Of a stretch of 51,629 nt of DNA, positions 1 to 7,193 are shown in pieces. A model generated the notes under the pieces. The model had not been told where the DNA came from, searched no databases, and worked only from the letters and a program-made list of their open reading frames with translations. The DNA is from a virus, in the IMG/VR virus record IMGVR_UViG_3300031963_000213, positions 1 through 51,629 of that record. One strand, 5' to 3'. The translations under genes and the position numbers were made by a program. Position 1 is the first letter of the stretch. Every line of letters begins with the position of its first letter.

Positions 1-259
1 AGATGAACGAAGATACGCTGATTCGCCAGTCAACATCAGCATTGGCGTAAGTACACTCAAACACTGACAAAGTTTTCGCACCTTGGCGAACATCACTGGA
101 GATCAGCTTTTCAACGTAGTAGTCATCACTGGTGGCCAGCCACTCAAGAAACTTTCGCGGTTCCTTTGTGGCATGACCAGGCATGATAAGCTTACTGTAA
201 ATCTCGTCTGGCGTGTAGATCCAGATAGACTTTTCAGTTGTTGCAGTTGCAGTTGCCAT
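1..259 (-). CDS. Hypothetical protein, C-terminus beyond window edge
   Basis: An open frame starts at ATG 257-259 and runs leftward off the window with no stop, giving at least 86 residues. The N-terminus is Ala/Thr-rich (MATATATTEK), followed by a Trp/Tyr-rich stretch (SIWIYTPDEIY). It lies 36 bases downstream of the next leftward gene and is the third gene of the operon driven from the promoter near 1.2 kb. I do not recognise the family. The reading frame is supported by its position in the operon and by the lack of any other long leftward frame here. Confidence 0.6.
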   Translation of the reverse strand, partial: MATATATTEKSIWIYTPDEIYSKLIMPGHATKEPRKFLEWLATSDDYYVEKLISSDVRQGAKTLSVFECTYANADVDWRISVSSFI

Positions 260-295
260 TGCGTTGGCTGCGAGTTGGACAGTGAACGATTACAG

Positions 296-682
296 CTAGA
301 TTACGCCATGAAACACGTATCCACCTTCAGGAAACAACTCATTAACCGGATAGCCAAAACGGCTATCAACAACATGCAACTTATCGCCAACTTTGGCGAT
401 CCTATAACCTTCGATCAAGTTACAGAGTATCGCGTTAGCACGCCTGCGCTTGATGAACGTATCCAAGTTGCGCAACCACAGTCTTCCGGTCAGCGGATAC
501 AACGTTGCGATAACGTCGCCATCCACCTTGACATTGATCCAGCTGTCATAGCTAGGTGTCCACCTGATACCTGAGTAGCAGGACTCAACTACGGTGTTGT
601 AGAACTTGCCTTCTCCACAACAGTCCTTGTTTTGTAACCAGAAGCGAACACTGTTGACAACGTTGCGATTGATGGTTTCCAT
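296..682 (-). CDS. Hypothetical early phage protein
   Basis: A 128-residue protein rich in aromatic residues and cysteine, including a CC pair near residue 21 (NKDCCGEG). It has no membrane segment and no motif that I can assign. It is the second gene of the leftward operon headed by the gene at 742-1035. A CCAACCAAC motif lies 16 bases before the ATG, one of at least six genes with this arrangement, and there is no clear Shine-Dalgarno. Function unknown. The open frame on the opposite strand (83-574) is treated as a shadow. Confidence 0.65.
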   Translation of the reverse strand: METINRNVVNSVRFWLQNKDCCGEGKFYNTVVESCYSGIRWTPSYDSWINVKVDGDVIATLYPLTGRLWLRNLDTFIKRRRANAILCNLIEGYRIAKVGDKLHVVDSRFGYPVNELFPEGGYVFHGVI

Positions 683-698
683 GACAGAAGAAAGCGAA

Positions 699-707
699 GT
701 TGGTTGG
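699..707 (-). promoter_or_regulatory. CCAACCAAC motif upstream of start codon (copy 1)
   Basis: The leftward strand reads CCAACCAAC, ending 16 bases before the ATG of the gene at 296-682. The same nine bases occur 9-16 bases before five other leftward start codons. The role is unknown; a translational element or a site near the mRNA 5' end are options. Confidence 0.5.
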
Positions 708-741
708 ACGCCGGTTTAACGATCACCGGCAACGCACTTAG

Positions 742-1035
742 TCAGTCTCGATACTCAACGATGAAGCGAAGACCAATGCGCGGCTCACCGTACTTAGGAC
801 GGAACCAGTAAGCCTCAAACCCACCAGAACTTACGTTGCTGTCAAGTCGGCGAGCTTCCAACATCAGACCGTAGGCAGCACACTTAAGTTCCATCGGATC
901 AGGAACCTTAAGCTCGGGAACGTTAGGACCGCCCCACTTCCAGTCAAGAAGTTGCATCACACGATGCACTTTCTCAAAATCAAACCTTTCCAGCACTTCG
1001 TCAATCTGCTGGTAGACATCTTTGACAGTTTGCAT
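742..1035 (-). CDS. Conserved phage hypothetical protein
   Basis: A 97-residue soluble protein with an acidic, helical N-terminus containing FDFEKVHRVMQLLDWKW. This resembles the 'FEKVH.VM..LDWKW' segment I associate with a widespread small phage protein of unknown function. It is the first gene of the leftmost operon, about 135 bases downstream of the predicted start of transcription at promoter cassette 1. Its role is not known. Early expression and a part in host takeover are inferred only from position. Confidence 0.7.
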   Translation of the reverse strand: MQTVKDVYQQIDEVLERFDFEKVHRVMQLLDWKWGGPNVPELKVPDPMELKCAAYGLMLEARRLDSNVSSGGFEAYWFRPKYGEPRIGLRFIVEYRD

Positions 1036-1121
1036 GATGCAAGTAGCAAGTGAACAAGCTACGCAGAACAGTTAAGCTGCTGCGCAGTCAACGTCAGAAG
1101 TTACAGCTAAGTGATTAACTT

Positions 1122-1297
1122 AGTTAGAAACTTAAGACAGCCAGCGGGAGATACAATCTCCCCACCGCTTGATGCCATGATACCCGATCCGCCCGGATCT
1201 GTCAAGTCGCATGTAACGGAAAAGTAACACGCAGCTATGGGGCGATTCCTTGCAAGTTACGCCCTGTCTCCCCACTTTTAAGCCTATTTTAAGGTGG
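1122..1297 (-). promoter_or_regulatory. Early promoter/leader cassette, copy 1
   Basis: On the leftward strand this holds a sigma70-type promoter: -35 TTGACA at 1200-1205, a 17-base spacer, and -10 TATCAT at 1177-1182. Upstream is a direct repeat GTTAC-N6-GTTAC next to the -35, and further up an AT-rich stretch (1273-1297). Downstream, within the first ~25 transcribed bases, GGGAGAT/ATCTCCC (1146-1162) can form a hairpin with a 3-base loop. A TAAGTTTCTAACT element follows at 1122-1134. Large parts of this block recur at about 6.0 and 9.4 kb, each time heading a leftward operon. Confidence 0.8.
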
Positions 1298-1484
1298 CAG
1301 CTTGGCGGCCCTGTGGCGCACTTACCGGCGCTCTCCGCAGCTACCGGCCAGCCGCCACACCTAAGCCCGTTCCCGGCGATCCTACCGGCCGCTGGCGAAG
1401 CCTACGGCAGCCACCACAGACAGAATCGACTCCAGACAACGAAGCCAGCTGCACGAAGCAACTGGCCCGTATAAGTTAGCCGGA
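1298..1484. other. GC-rich non-coding stretch
   Basis: With the flanking elements, 1036-1565 has no convincing gene. This GC-rich part contains three scattered TACCGGC copies (near 1323, 1342 and 1383). Two short overlapping rightward frames look non-coding: they overlap each other, lack ribosome-binding sites, and have compositions unlike neighbouring genes. I see no terminator with a clear U-tract. Confidence 0.4.
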
Positions 1485-1538
1485 TAGTGAACACTAACTT
1501 TTTAGTTAGTGGATGAGCGAAGCGATTAGTGAACACTA
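1485..1538. repeat. Paired TAGTGAACACTA inverted repeats
   Basis: The 12-base interrupted palindrome TAGTGAACACTA occurs at 1485-1496 and 1527-1538, with centres 42 bases apart, about four helical turns. Between and overlapping them is an 8-base inverted repeat, CACTAACT-TTTT-AGTTAGTG (1492-1511). The arrangement looks like an operator pair. It lies downstream of the operon ending at 1566 and about 280 bases upstream of promoter cassette 1. Which protein would bind is unknown. Confidence 0.4.
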
Positions 1539-1565
1539 CTGCTGAGGCCAACTTATCGCTTCAGT

Positions 1566-1829
1566 TCAGTTACGAATCCTGCTTGGTTCAGCTTCCTGAA
1601 CCTCAACCTTACCTCGCCACATATTGACAAGGATCATTGCGGCACCGAAGTCAATCTTTCTGTCGGCCAGTAACTTACCGCTAACGGTTCGGCACTGATA
1701 CACAAACTTATCCTCTCTGCCGGTAGTATCAGCATTGCGTGTGATCTGATGCGACAGATCGGTTGCCTGATCGTAGTTCGTTGCGCGATAGATACCGCGC
1801 AGCCACTTGAATCCTTTAGGGTCAGCCAC
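1566..1829 (-). CDS. Hypothetical protein
   Basis: About 87 residues from a GTG start that overlaps the upstream stop by eight bases (GTGGCTGA). A longer GTG start at 1877 would overlap the preceding gene by 56 bases. The protein contains KWLRGIYRATNYDQATDL and an acidic C-terminus with EVQEAEPSR. It is the last gene of the operon running from 5.95 kb to here. No family is recognised. The eight-base overlap matches several other junctions in this genome, which is why I prefer the shorter start. Confidence 0.6.
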   Translation of the reverse strand: MADPKGFKWLRGIYRATNYDQATDLSHQITRNADTTGREDKFVYQCRTVSGKLLADRKIDFGAAMILVNMWRGKVEVQEAEPSRIRN

Positions 1830-2322
1830 TTGAGAGAAAGCGAAGTTTGATAGCTTGACACCAATACAGCTTATCACTGCAGCCAGGTATCGGGTTCGCC
1901 GGAGTCAAGCAATCCAGCGCTCCAGGTAAGTAGACATCAATCGCAGCTGAGAGAAACACCGGGCCAGTTTTCTCAGCTTCCAATGCAAATAAGCTCCGTC
2001 CACCTTGAGGTATCAGGTAAGCGATCCATTCAAGATAGTATGCACGCTCTTCGTCGTCAGCTATGAATCCTGGATTGTCAGACACCATTGCTGATGCCCA
2101 GTCAGCCGGGATCACATACTGATACTCACAGCTACCGACTTCTTCCACGTAGTATGGAGTGAAGGCTTTATAGGCTGCACCGACTTCGCGCTCGCTAAGT
2201 TGACTCACATCTGTGTCAAACAGTTCAGAAGCGTAAGCAATGAATAGCTCACGCAGTCTTTCTGTTTCCGGCAAGTTACCGAACCTAGCTGCGATCAACT
2301 TAGCAAGCGGAGTGTCAATCAC
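1822..2322 (-). CDS. Hypothetical protein
   Basis: A protein of about 166 residues if translation starts at GTG 2320-2322, which overlaps the upstream stop by eight bases (GTGATTGA). The alternative GTG at 2379 would overlap the upstream gene by 65 bases. It is acidic and soluble, with segments ETERLRELFIAYASELF and EVGAAYKAFTPYYVEEVG. No membrane segment or catalytic motif is visible. It is part of the leftward early operon; function unknown. Confidence 0.6.
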   Translation of the reverse strand: MIDTPLAKLIAARFGNLPETERLRELFIAYASELFDTDVSQLSEREVGAAYKAFTPYYVEEVGSCEYQYVIPADWASAMVSDNPGFIADDEERAYYLEWIAYLIPQGGRSLFALEAEKTGPVFLSAAIDVYLPGALDCLTPANPIPGCSDKLYWCQAIKLRFLSSG

Positions 2323-2848
2323 TAAAGTAACCGTCCTGCCAACTTTCAGACACCTCAATTTGCTTGAGGAATCTGTCACACGTTAGCCGCGCTTTTTCCT
2401 CCGTCAATGTTTCAGGGTATTGATCGAAGTTGACAGTACCATGATAATCAGACAGATGTCTGAAGCCGATAGCACGCTCAATCGGATCACTGCTAAGCAG
2501 TAAACGCATGAGGCTAAACAGATCCTCGCCAACACAGTCAGCAACTTTCTGTAAGCTAGCAAGATCACCAAACCACGTTGTTATGTCAGCATGGTACTTG
2601 TTGTCACTTAGGCCAATCCAGCTATCTTCCGGCCGGCCAGTTTCGATAGAGCGATCCTTGATGACAGTCAGGCAGTCAAGGGTAACATTTGACACCCTGC
2701 GCTCACCAGAATTATCAAAGCTCTCAATCAAGATAAGCTCTGGTGCATAGACACCGCGCCTGTCAACCAAGACAAATGCGCCACCGTGTTCATACGGATC
2801 GGCGTCACCAATGCTGGCAACGCACCAAAAGGAAGGCTGTTCAGTCAT
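2315..2848 (-). CDS. Hypothetical protein
   Basis: A 177-residue soluble protein with a beta-rich N-terminal half (SFWCVASIGDADPYEHGG, then AFVLVDRRGVYAPELILIE) and a helical C-terminal half. The ATG overlaps the stop of the preceding gene by four bases (ATGA), indicating translational coupling. I cannot assign a family. The compact early operon setting suggests an accessory host-interaction protein. Confidence 0.65.
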   Translation of the reverse strand: MTEQPSFWCVASIGDADPYEHGGAFVLVDRRGVYAPELILIESFDNSGERRVSNVTLDCLTVIKDRSIETGRPEDSWIGLSDNKYHADITTWFGDLASLQKVADCVGEDLFSLMRLLLSSDPIERAIGFRHLSDYHGTVNFDQYPETLTEEKARLTCDRFLKQIEVSESWQDGYFSD

Positions 2849-3096
2849 AGCTGCTTGAGTTTTTCGTAGGATTGTGGATCAACTTTTTTGATTAAAAAGC
2901 TGGCAGTTAAGCCAAGCACTTCAACGTGTTCGTTGAGTTGGTCAACGTGTTCGTTGAGCTTGGATACCTGTGCCTCCAGCTTGCTGATTCTGTCGTTTAG
3001 GTTTGACAGCTCGGTAACCAATTCATCGTGTCTGGTTACTTCATCGCCCGGACAGCAGCTAAAGCTGCTAGGCTGAACGTAAGAAGTGTCAGGCAT
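2845..3096 (-). CDS. Small coiled-coil protein
   Basis: An 83-residue protein from an ATG that overlaps the upstream stop by eight bases (ATGCCTGA); an earlier in-frame ATG at 3120 is less likely. Residues ~30-66 form a coiled coil with heptad-like repeats (LSNLNDRISKLEAQVSKL, then NEHVDQLNEHVEVL), so it probably oligomerises. A near-perfect duplication of NEHV-QLNEHV is visible in the DNA at about 2922-2960. No enzymatic motif is present. It might be a scaffolding or adaptor peptide. Confidence 0.65.
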   Translation of the reverse strand: MPDTSYVQPSSFSCCPGDEVTRHDELVTELSNLNDRISKLEAQVSKLNEHVDQLNEHVEVLGLTASFLIKKVDPQSYEKLKQL

Positions 3097-3499
3097 TGCC
3101 GGCAGGATAAAGGCCAGCATGACGAAACGTAGCTACTTTCTTTACGCTGCCATCAGGCTGGGGTTGCTCAATAGATTCGCGACGACTGAAAGCGTAGTAA
3201 ACAGCGATTCCATTTTCTGCAAACGCATCTTCAAGGTTTGACATCAAGAACGGTGCGCCGCCAATCATAACTTGCAGCGAAGCTTCCTCCGATGAGTAGT
3301 CATACGCAAGGTCAACCGCAACTTGCTCAAACAAGTCAGCGATCAAGCAGGCACGTTGCCATACTTCGGGATGATTAGGCAGCTCGTCAAATGTCAAAAG
3401 CTTTTGCAGCTTCTCAAAATAGCTGTCAGGACAGTCAAGAATGCCAGCAGCAAGCTGCTCTGGCGTGCAGCGATGCTGCGTGAAATTGAGAACAGGCAT
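3089..3499 (-). CDS. Conserved phage protein, possible small Rossmann-like fold
   Basis: A 136-residue protein starting MPVLNFTQHRCTPEQLAAGI. Signature elements are LLTFDELP (~residue 34), IGGAPFLMSNLE (~80) and VYYAFSRRESIEQ (~100), then FRHAGLYPAG at the end. The alternation of strands and helices and the glycine-rich centre suggest a small Rossmann-like protein. I recall similar small proteins from prophages and bacteria but cannot name the family securely. It follows the T-arm fragment and feeds into the coiled-coil gene by an eight-base overlap. Confidence 0.65.
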   Translation of the reverse strand: MPVLNFTQHRCTPEQLAAGILDCPDSYFEKLQKLLTFDELPNHPEVWQRACLIADLFEQVAVDLAYDYSSEEASLQVMIGGAPFLMSNLEDAFAENGIAVYYAFSRRESIEQPQPDGSVKKVATFRHAGLYPAGNA

Positions 3500-3543
3500 G
3501 GAATAGACTGATTGACTGGTGCCGATCTCCAGCAAACGGCAAG

Positions 3544-3588
3544 ACGTTAATCAGGAATCGAACCTGAAACAAAGCCGCCAGGTAACGC
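3544..3588 (-). other. tRNA-like T-arm plus acceptor fragment
   Basis: In the 125-base gap 3500-3624 the leftward strand carries a perfect T-arm, TCAGG-TTCGATT-CCTGA (3551-3567), with the B-box GGTTCGATTCC. The next bases TTAACG can pair with GCGTTA at 3583-3588, which sits where a 5' acceptor strand would be. Only 15 bases lie between, so D and anticodon arms are missing. It may be a deleted tRNA gene, a tRNA-derived attachment core, or a tRNA mimic. No complete cloverleaf can be drawn. Confidence 0.4.
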
Positions 3589-3624
3589 TGTGGCAGTTTT
3601 GATGGGATCTGCCAACCCAACAAG

Positions 3625-4053
3625 TCAGTAAACCTCAATCAACTCGCCAGTATCCATAGCTTTCTTGCCTTCCAGTGATTCAACGAAGTCACCCCAGCTA
3701 GTGAGCAGCCACTTGCTGTCGCGATGATCCAGTAGGATCGTTGTGTTGTAAGTGTCACCAGTGTTCAGGTAGCTAGCACGAATGTCAAAGTGATACCTAT
3801 CAATGTGTTCACTGGTGCGAATAGCTTCAACGCCATGCGTTAGCAGCAGCTCATTCAGAGCACTCATGCGGCACTCGTTGTCAGTTCCAGCGCAACACTC
3901 AATCTGACCTGCCAAATGCCTATAGGTATTGAGCGTGTTGGGAAACTTATCCGGCATGTCAACTGGGTTGACCTTGTAGCGCATGATGCGCAATGCAAGC
4001 TTGGCATCATCAAGTAAAACGTCAAACGCTTCGGCAATTTGCTCAGCTCTCAT
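3625..4053 (-). CDS. Conserved phage hypothetical protein
   Basis: A 142-residue protein: helical N-terminal half, then a beta-rich C-terminal half with YLNTGDTYNTTILLDH (~residue 95) and LLTSWGDFVES (~116). The 'YLNTGDTY...SWGD.VE' combination is one I recognise from small conserved phage proteins of unknown function. It lies directly after the gene at 4055-4645. No catalytic role can be read from the sequence. Confidence 0.65.
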   Translation of the reverse strand: MRAEQIAEAFDVLLDDAKLALRIMRYKVNPVDMPDKFPNTLNTYRHLAGQIECCAGTDNECRMSALNELLLTHGVEAIRTSEHIDRYHFDIRASYLNTGDTYNTTILLDHRDSKWLLTSWGDFVESLEGKKAMDTGELIEVY

Positions 4054-4054
4054 G

Positions 4055-4645
4055 TCAGATACAGAATGAGGTTGACAGTGTTTTCAAGATAGATTCAGCT
4101 TCGCTGCGAGCTTCTCGCTCACAGTCTTCGTAGCCATAGACTCCACAGCATGATGCAAGTAAGTTGCCGGCATCATCTTTAATCAGGTACTCCCACACGT
4201 CGCCACGCAGGTACTGATCGTAGACTTCAACTTCTGACAGCAAGCCGGCTTTCAGATCTGGATACTCAGTGCAGTTACGCTCCGCGTAGATAAAGCCAAC
4301 TTGACCGCTATCCCACGGACAGCTAAACGGTGCCGCTTTGATTGTTAAGCCGCCATGATCGTACAGATAAAGTGGCAGCACAAAGAAGTGCTTGTTGATG
4401 TAAGCCTGAACGTGCTTGGTCTTGATCTCGTCAGGCACGTACTTACGATGCTTGTCAAACTCACGGTCACTCATGAGCCTGAATAGAAACTCGTCAGGCG
4501 AACAATCAGGTTGCTGGTCGCCAAGTTTGTAATTGCGATGCCAGCAAACCATTGTGCCAACGTTGTCCCATTCTCGCGAATTTACGGCAAACGCATCATC
4601 ATCTTCTTCAATACTGATGGTCAGATTGCCAACTTTGATTGTCAT
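4055..4645 (-). CDS. Conserved phage hypothetical protein (REWDN...MVCWHRNY family)
   Basis: 196 residues from ATG 4643-4645, one base after the stop of a 54-residue gene; the longer ATG at 4717 would overlap that gene almost fully. The segment SREWDNVGTMVCWHRNYKLG near residue 22 resembles 'PREWDN.GTMVC.HR.Y.LGD', seen in many phages of unrelated hosts. A Trp-rich middle part and an acidic C-terminus with four Glu/Asp-rich turns follow. The family is widespread but its function is not known to me. Confidence 0.75.
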   Translation of the reverse strand: MTIKVGNLTISIEEDDDAFAVNSREWDNVGTMVCWHRNYKLGDQQPDCSPDEFLFRLMSDREFDKHRKYVPDEIKTKHVQAYINKHFFVLPLYLYDHGGLTIKAAPFSCPWDSGQVGFIYAERNCTEYPDLKAGLLSEVEVYDQYLRGDVWEYLIKDDAGNLLASCCGVYGYEDCEREARSEAESILKTLSTSFCI

Positions 4646-4646
4646 G

Positions 4647-4811
4647 TCAGTTAAAGGGGTTGCCCCAAGATTGAACTTGCTGGTCAGTGACTGAACCATC
4701 GCGATGTAGGCAGTCAATGAAGATGCACCATGCTTCGCGTGCAGCAGGTTTATCGGTCTTGTCGAAAGTAAACTGCTGATTAAACTGTTGCTTGGCTTGC
4801 TTGTAAGTCAT
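4647..4811 (-). CDS. 54-residue conserved phage protein
   Basis: A short gene: MTYKQAKQQFNQQFTFDKTD at the start, then REAWCIFIDCLHRDGSV and an end WGNPFN. This closely follows the pattern of a common small phage protein ('K.A.REAWN...D.L..DGQI....Y..W.NPF'). Its ATG overlaps the upstream stop by four bases, and the next gene begins one base after its stop. Coding is well supported by this packing. Function unknown. Confidence 0.75.
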   Translation of the reverse strand: MTYKQAKQQFNQQFTFDKTDKPAAREAWCIFIDCLHRDGSVTDQQVQSWGNPFN

Positions 4812-5095
4812 TCGCCGTACTCCTCCTGCAACCAGCTGAACACATCTTTGGCAAGTAGCTCAAGCGAACCCCAGTGTTCGTCTTTTTCAATCATTGTCCA
4901 GTAAACAGTCTTGCCGTCAATGCTGAACTTTACGAACCACTGCTCATCATCAAGAACAGTGAAACAGACAGGCTGATACTTGATGAACCAGCTTGGCTCA
5001 ATACAGTTTTCCTTGGCAATGCGAGAAGCGTAGAACTCCTCACAACTAGCCTCCTTGGCCGATGCAAGGAAGTCTTCAAATGTTGAACTTACCAT
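4808..5095 (-). CDS. Hypothetical protein
   Basis: A 95-residue acidic protein with helical ends and a central beta-rich part (QWFVKFSIDGKTVYWTMIEK), ending WLQEEYGE. It is translationally coupled to the 54-residue gene by ATGA. No known domain or membrane segment. Part of the second leftward early operon. Confidence 0.6.
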   Translation of the reverse strand: MVSSTFEDFLASAKEASCEEFYASRIAKENCIEPSWFIKYQPVCFTVLDDEQWFVKFSIDGKTVYWTMIEKDEHWGSLELLAKDVFSWLQEEYGE

Positions 5096-5292
5096 TTGAT
5101 TGAAGTGGAACGTGGACGACAGTAAGCAACGCGACCAAACAGAAAGTGTCTGTAGCTATCAGGCTCCTCCCATGCAGGGCAGGTAAGTTGATCGTTGTAC
5201 TGGGCAGTACGTTGGCCAAGCGCAATAGTTACGCCGAGAACACCAAGCAGAGAACCGACGCAAGCACAGATAACAAGTCGAGTGAGTTTCAT
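5089..5292 (-). CDS. Small membrane or exported protein
   Basis: 67 residues. Residues 5-25 (RLVICACVGSLLGVLGVTIA) form one hydrophobic segment after a short basic N-terminus (MKLTR), consistent with a signal anchor. The rest is polar with two cysteines and a basic C-terminus. A CCAACCAAC motif ends 12 bases before the ATG. It overlaps the next gene by seven bases. A role in the host envelope is plausible but not shown. Confidence 0.6.
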   Translation of the reverse strand: MKLTRLVICACVGSLLGVLGVTIALGQRTAQYNDQLTCPAWEEPDSYRHFLFGRVAYCRPRSTSIKW

Positions 5293-5597
5293 CAGTTGTA
5301 GTTTGTTGGTTGGAGAACCCAGTGGTAACCATTCCAGTCACCGCCGCGTGCAACAACTTTGTAGTCAGCGACGAAACCCTTGGATTCCGAGCCGGTGAAG
5401 TTAGCGATCCATGCAGCTAACACTTTCTCGTGACCAGTATCACTACCCGGAGACTGTATGATCGTCTTCCAGGTAGTTTGCGCATCGCGCTTGTGAATTG
5501 CGCGGTAACTGTTGCGACCCCTGTAGATACAGAAGTCAGTTCGGACAATGATGCCAACCGGAATGTCAGCTGGCGACGGAATGACTGGAGTTTGCAT
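5292..5597 (-). CDS. Hypothetical protein
   Basis: A 101-residue soluble protein with a Pro/Ile-rich N-terminus (MQTPVIPSPADIPVGIIVRT) and an aromatic C-terminus ending WVLQPTNYN. No family recognised. It ends one base into the ATG of the following membrane-protein gene. The CCAACCAAC motif of that next gene lies inside this coding region. Confidence 0.6.
   Translation of the reverse strand: MQTPVIPSPADIPVGIIVRTDFCIYRGRNSYRAIHKRDAQTTWKTIIQSPGSDTGHEKVLAAWIANFTGSESKGFVADYKVVARGGDWNGYHWVLQPTNYN
5305..5313 (-). promoter_or_regulatory. CCAACCAAC motif (copy 2)
   Basis: The leftward strand reads CCAACCAAC, ending 12 bases before the ATG of the small membrane-protein gene at 5089-5292. Here it is also part of the codons for the end of the upstream protein (QPTN). 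Confidence 0.45.
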
Positions 5598-5606
5598 GAT
5601 TGCCAG

Positions 5607-5876
5607 TTAGTTGCAAGGGATCAGAAAGAAAGCGTATCTCGAAGCTAAGCCACCCGGTACTTCGTGATCGGTGATCTCGGCTCTGTATAACTTGCCTGAC
5701 TTGTCGGCTTCTGGATCATCTGAAGCAAACTTGAAGATAGCGTTGTCAGGCACCTCACACTCAAACGGAATCTGAACGTTTCCGCCGCGAACAACCTGTC
5801 TACCGTACAAAGTAAGCGGTGGATTAGTGTGGCTACCTGGATAGTGAACGCCAGTATCAAAGTAGTGGGTAGTCAC
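5607..5876 (-). CDS. Hypothetical protein
   Basis: An 89-residue beta-rich protein starting at GTG, which overlaps the stop of the 24-residue leader gene by four bases (GTGA). It contains LYGRQVVRGGNVQIPFECE and ends YAFFLIPCN. No recognised domain or membrane segment. It is the second gene of the operon that starts at promoter cassette 2. Confidence 0.6.
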   Translation of the reverse strand: MTTHYFDTGVHYPGSHTNPPLTLYGRQVVRGGNVQIPFECEVPDNAIFKFASDDPEADKSGKLYRAEITDHEVPGGLASRYAFFLIPCN

Positions 5877-5947
5877 TTAGCGGACTCCCTTCCGCAACGG
5901 AAGAACGTGCCGTCAGCAGACAGCACAACGAACTTAGAAAGGTCCAT
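5873..5947 (-). CDS. 24-residue microprotein, first gene of operon
   Basis: Reads MDLSKFVVLSADGTFFRCGR then ESAK and stop. It is the first frame after promoter cassette 2, about 95 bases from the predicted transcript start. Its stop overlaps the GTG of the next gene by four bases (GTGA), a coupling geometry typical of true phage genes. It could act as a leader peptide for the operon or as a tiny effector. Coding is inferred from position and overlap, since the length alone is uninformative. Confidence 0.5.
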   Translation of the reverse strand: MDLSKFVVLSADGTFFRCGRESAK

Positions 5948-5994
5948 AGAAATGAAGTAGTTGAGTGAAGAAGTTACAACTAAGCGATCAGCTC

Positions 5995-6160
5995 AGTTAG
6001 AAACTTAGACAGCTGGCGAGAAGGTACACCCTCCCCACCGCTTGATGCCATTGTACCGCATCCGACCTTGAAGGTCAAGTCGCATGTAACGGAAAAGTAA
6101 CACGGGCTTTACAGGCGGCCTTTGCACTTTTAATGCAATTTTAAGGCGGGGCTGGCGCAC
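5995..6160 (-). promoter_or_regulatory. Early promoter/leader cassette, copy 2
   Basis: The leftward strand has -35 TTGACC at 6073-6078, a 17-base spacer and -10 TACAAT at 6050-6055. The 30 bases directly upstream of the -35 match copy 1, including the GTTAC-N6-GTTAC repeat. The leader hairpin is GAGGGU-GU-ACCUUC (6020-6033). Its stem differs in sequence from copy 1 but still pairs, one pair being G-U on the transcript strand. The TAAGTTTCTAACT element (5995-6007) and the upstream AT-rich stretch (about 6125-6150) are also kept. Confidence 0.8.
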
Positions 6161-6171
6161 TCAAGGCCGCA

Positions 6172-6687
6172 TCATTCGTGCTCCATTAACGTAGGTTTAC
6201 GCCTCAGATTAACGATAGTCGAAACAATCTCCTCCTTCGTCATCTTGTTAAAGCACTTCCAGCGAGTTGTGGCAACAACAGACCACATAGCAGATGGCAT
6301 TGCTTTCTCAGACCACGGATACTCATAGAACTCGCCAAGATCATCCAGGCACAGCACGGAAATTTTACAGCGCTTGATAACTTCCTGTGCAAGTATGTGA
6401 CGCTCAACCCATTCAATCAGTCGCTTCTCTGTATTTTCGTAACGATCTTCTTTGTAGTCAGGAACAGCTTTCTCCCAGCCTTCCTTTAGCTTGATCGGTT
6501 CGGTACTCAAGCGAATGTTATGCTTAGCTGCAAACCATTCAAGTACGTCAACACGTTGAGAATGGTTTGTCCATTCAAGAATGTCGGGACCAACGAACGC
6601 AACCTTACGACCATTGGCAACAAGCGAAGCAGTGTGACCGCCTTCACAGCGGCGAATGCTTTTGACCTCAAGAAGGATGTTCCTCAT
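6172..6687 (-). CDS. Hypothetical protein
   Basis: A 171-residue protein with a beta-rich start (SIRRCEGGHTASLVANGRKV, then AFVGPDILEWTN) and a Lys/Glu-rich helical C-terminal half. I do not recognise a family. It is the last gene of the third early operon and overlaps the upstream gene by four bases (ATGA). Confidence 0.6.
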   Translation of the reverse strand: MRNILLEVKSIRRCEGGHTASLVANGRKVAFVGPDILEWTNHSQRVDVLEWFAAKHNIRLSTEPIKLKEGWEKAVPDYKEDRYENTEKRLIEWVERHILAQEVIKRCKISVLCLDDLGEFYEYPWSEKAMPSAMWSVVATTRWKCFNKMTKEEIVSTIVNLRRKPTLMEHE

Positions 6688-7193
6688 TTAATCAGATCAG
6701 AATACCTAGGAAGTGAGTCAACAGTGATAGATGGAGACTTGGCATGACGCCATGCAAGAATTGGAGCGTGATGCCACGTACCCAGCCAGACAGACGCAAA
6801 CTTTGTACCAGTTTCGTCTTCTTTGTCAGGCTGATCGTGACGCTTGTACGAATAGAAGCCGATGTCAATGACAAGACCGATAGATGCTTGTCCGCCAAGA
6901 TCCCAGCAAACGAAGTCAATGGCGTTCAGCTTCCTGAAGCTACGATCTTCATTCCAGTGCTTAGCTGTTAAGATGGTTGCTCGTTCGCCAAGCAGCGTCA
7001 AACGCTCTGGCTCAAGTCTTGGCGCAGAGTAGTAACTTTCATCATCATCAGGCAGGTAGCCATCAGGAAGCCATTGAAGCTTGGCGAAACGGAAAGCTAG
7101 ACGCTCCTTGTTGCCAATGTAACTTTTGACTTCCTGTAAGCGTTCGACAGTCTCTTTGCGTGTGAAGCGCAACGGATCGCGTTGTTTGGGCAT
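6684..7193 (-). CDS. Hypothetical protein
   Basis: A 169-residue protein, basic at the N-terminus and acidic in the middle (LPDDDESYY). A hydrophobic beta stretch (IDFVCWDLGGQASIGLVIDI) and a Trp-rich end (WLGTWHHAPILAWRH) follow. No membrane segment or known motif is clear. A 125-base gap with no convincing gene separates it from the upstream gene at 7319. Confidence 0.6.
   Translation of the reverse strand: MPKQRDPLRFTRKETVERLQEVKSYIGNKERLAFRFAKLQWLPDGYLPDDDESYYSAPRLEPERLTLLGERATILTAKHWNEDRSFRKLNAIDFVCWDLGGQASIGLVIDIGFYSYKRHDQPDKEDETGTKFASVWLGTWHHAPILAWRHAKSPSITVDSLPRYSDLIK

Noticed and set aside
83-574. Rightward open frame of 163 codons
   Set aside because: It lies opposite two leftward frames that fit the operon. 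Its sequence is irregular and Cys-rich, without a ribosome-binding site.
1250-1479. Two short rightward frames in the GC-rich gap
   Set aside because: They overlap each other, have low-complexity composition and no ribosome-binding site.
3435-3638. Leftward frame of 67 codons across the tRNA-like fragment
   Set aside because: It runs over the T-arm and into the next gene; no protein-like pattern.
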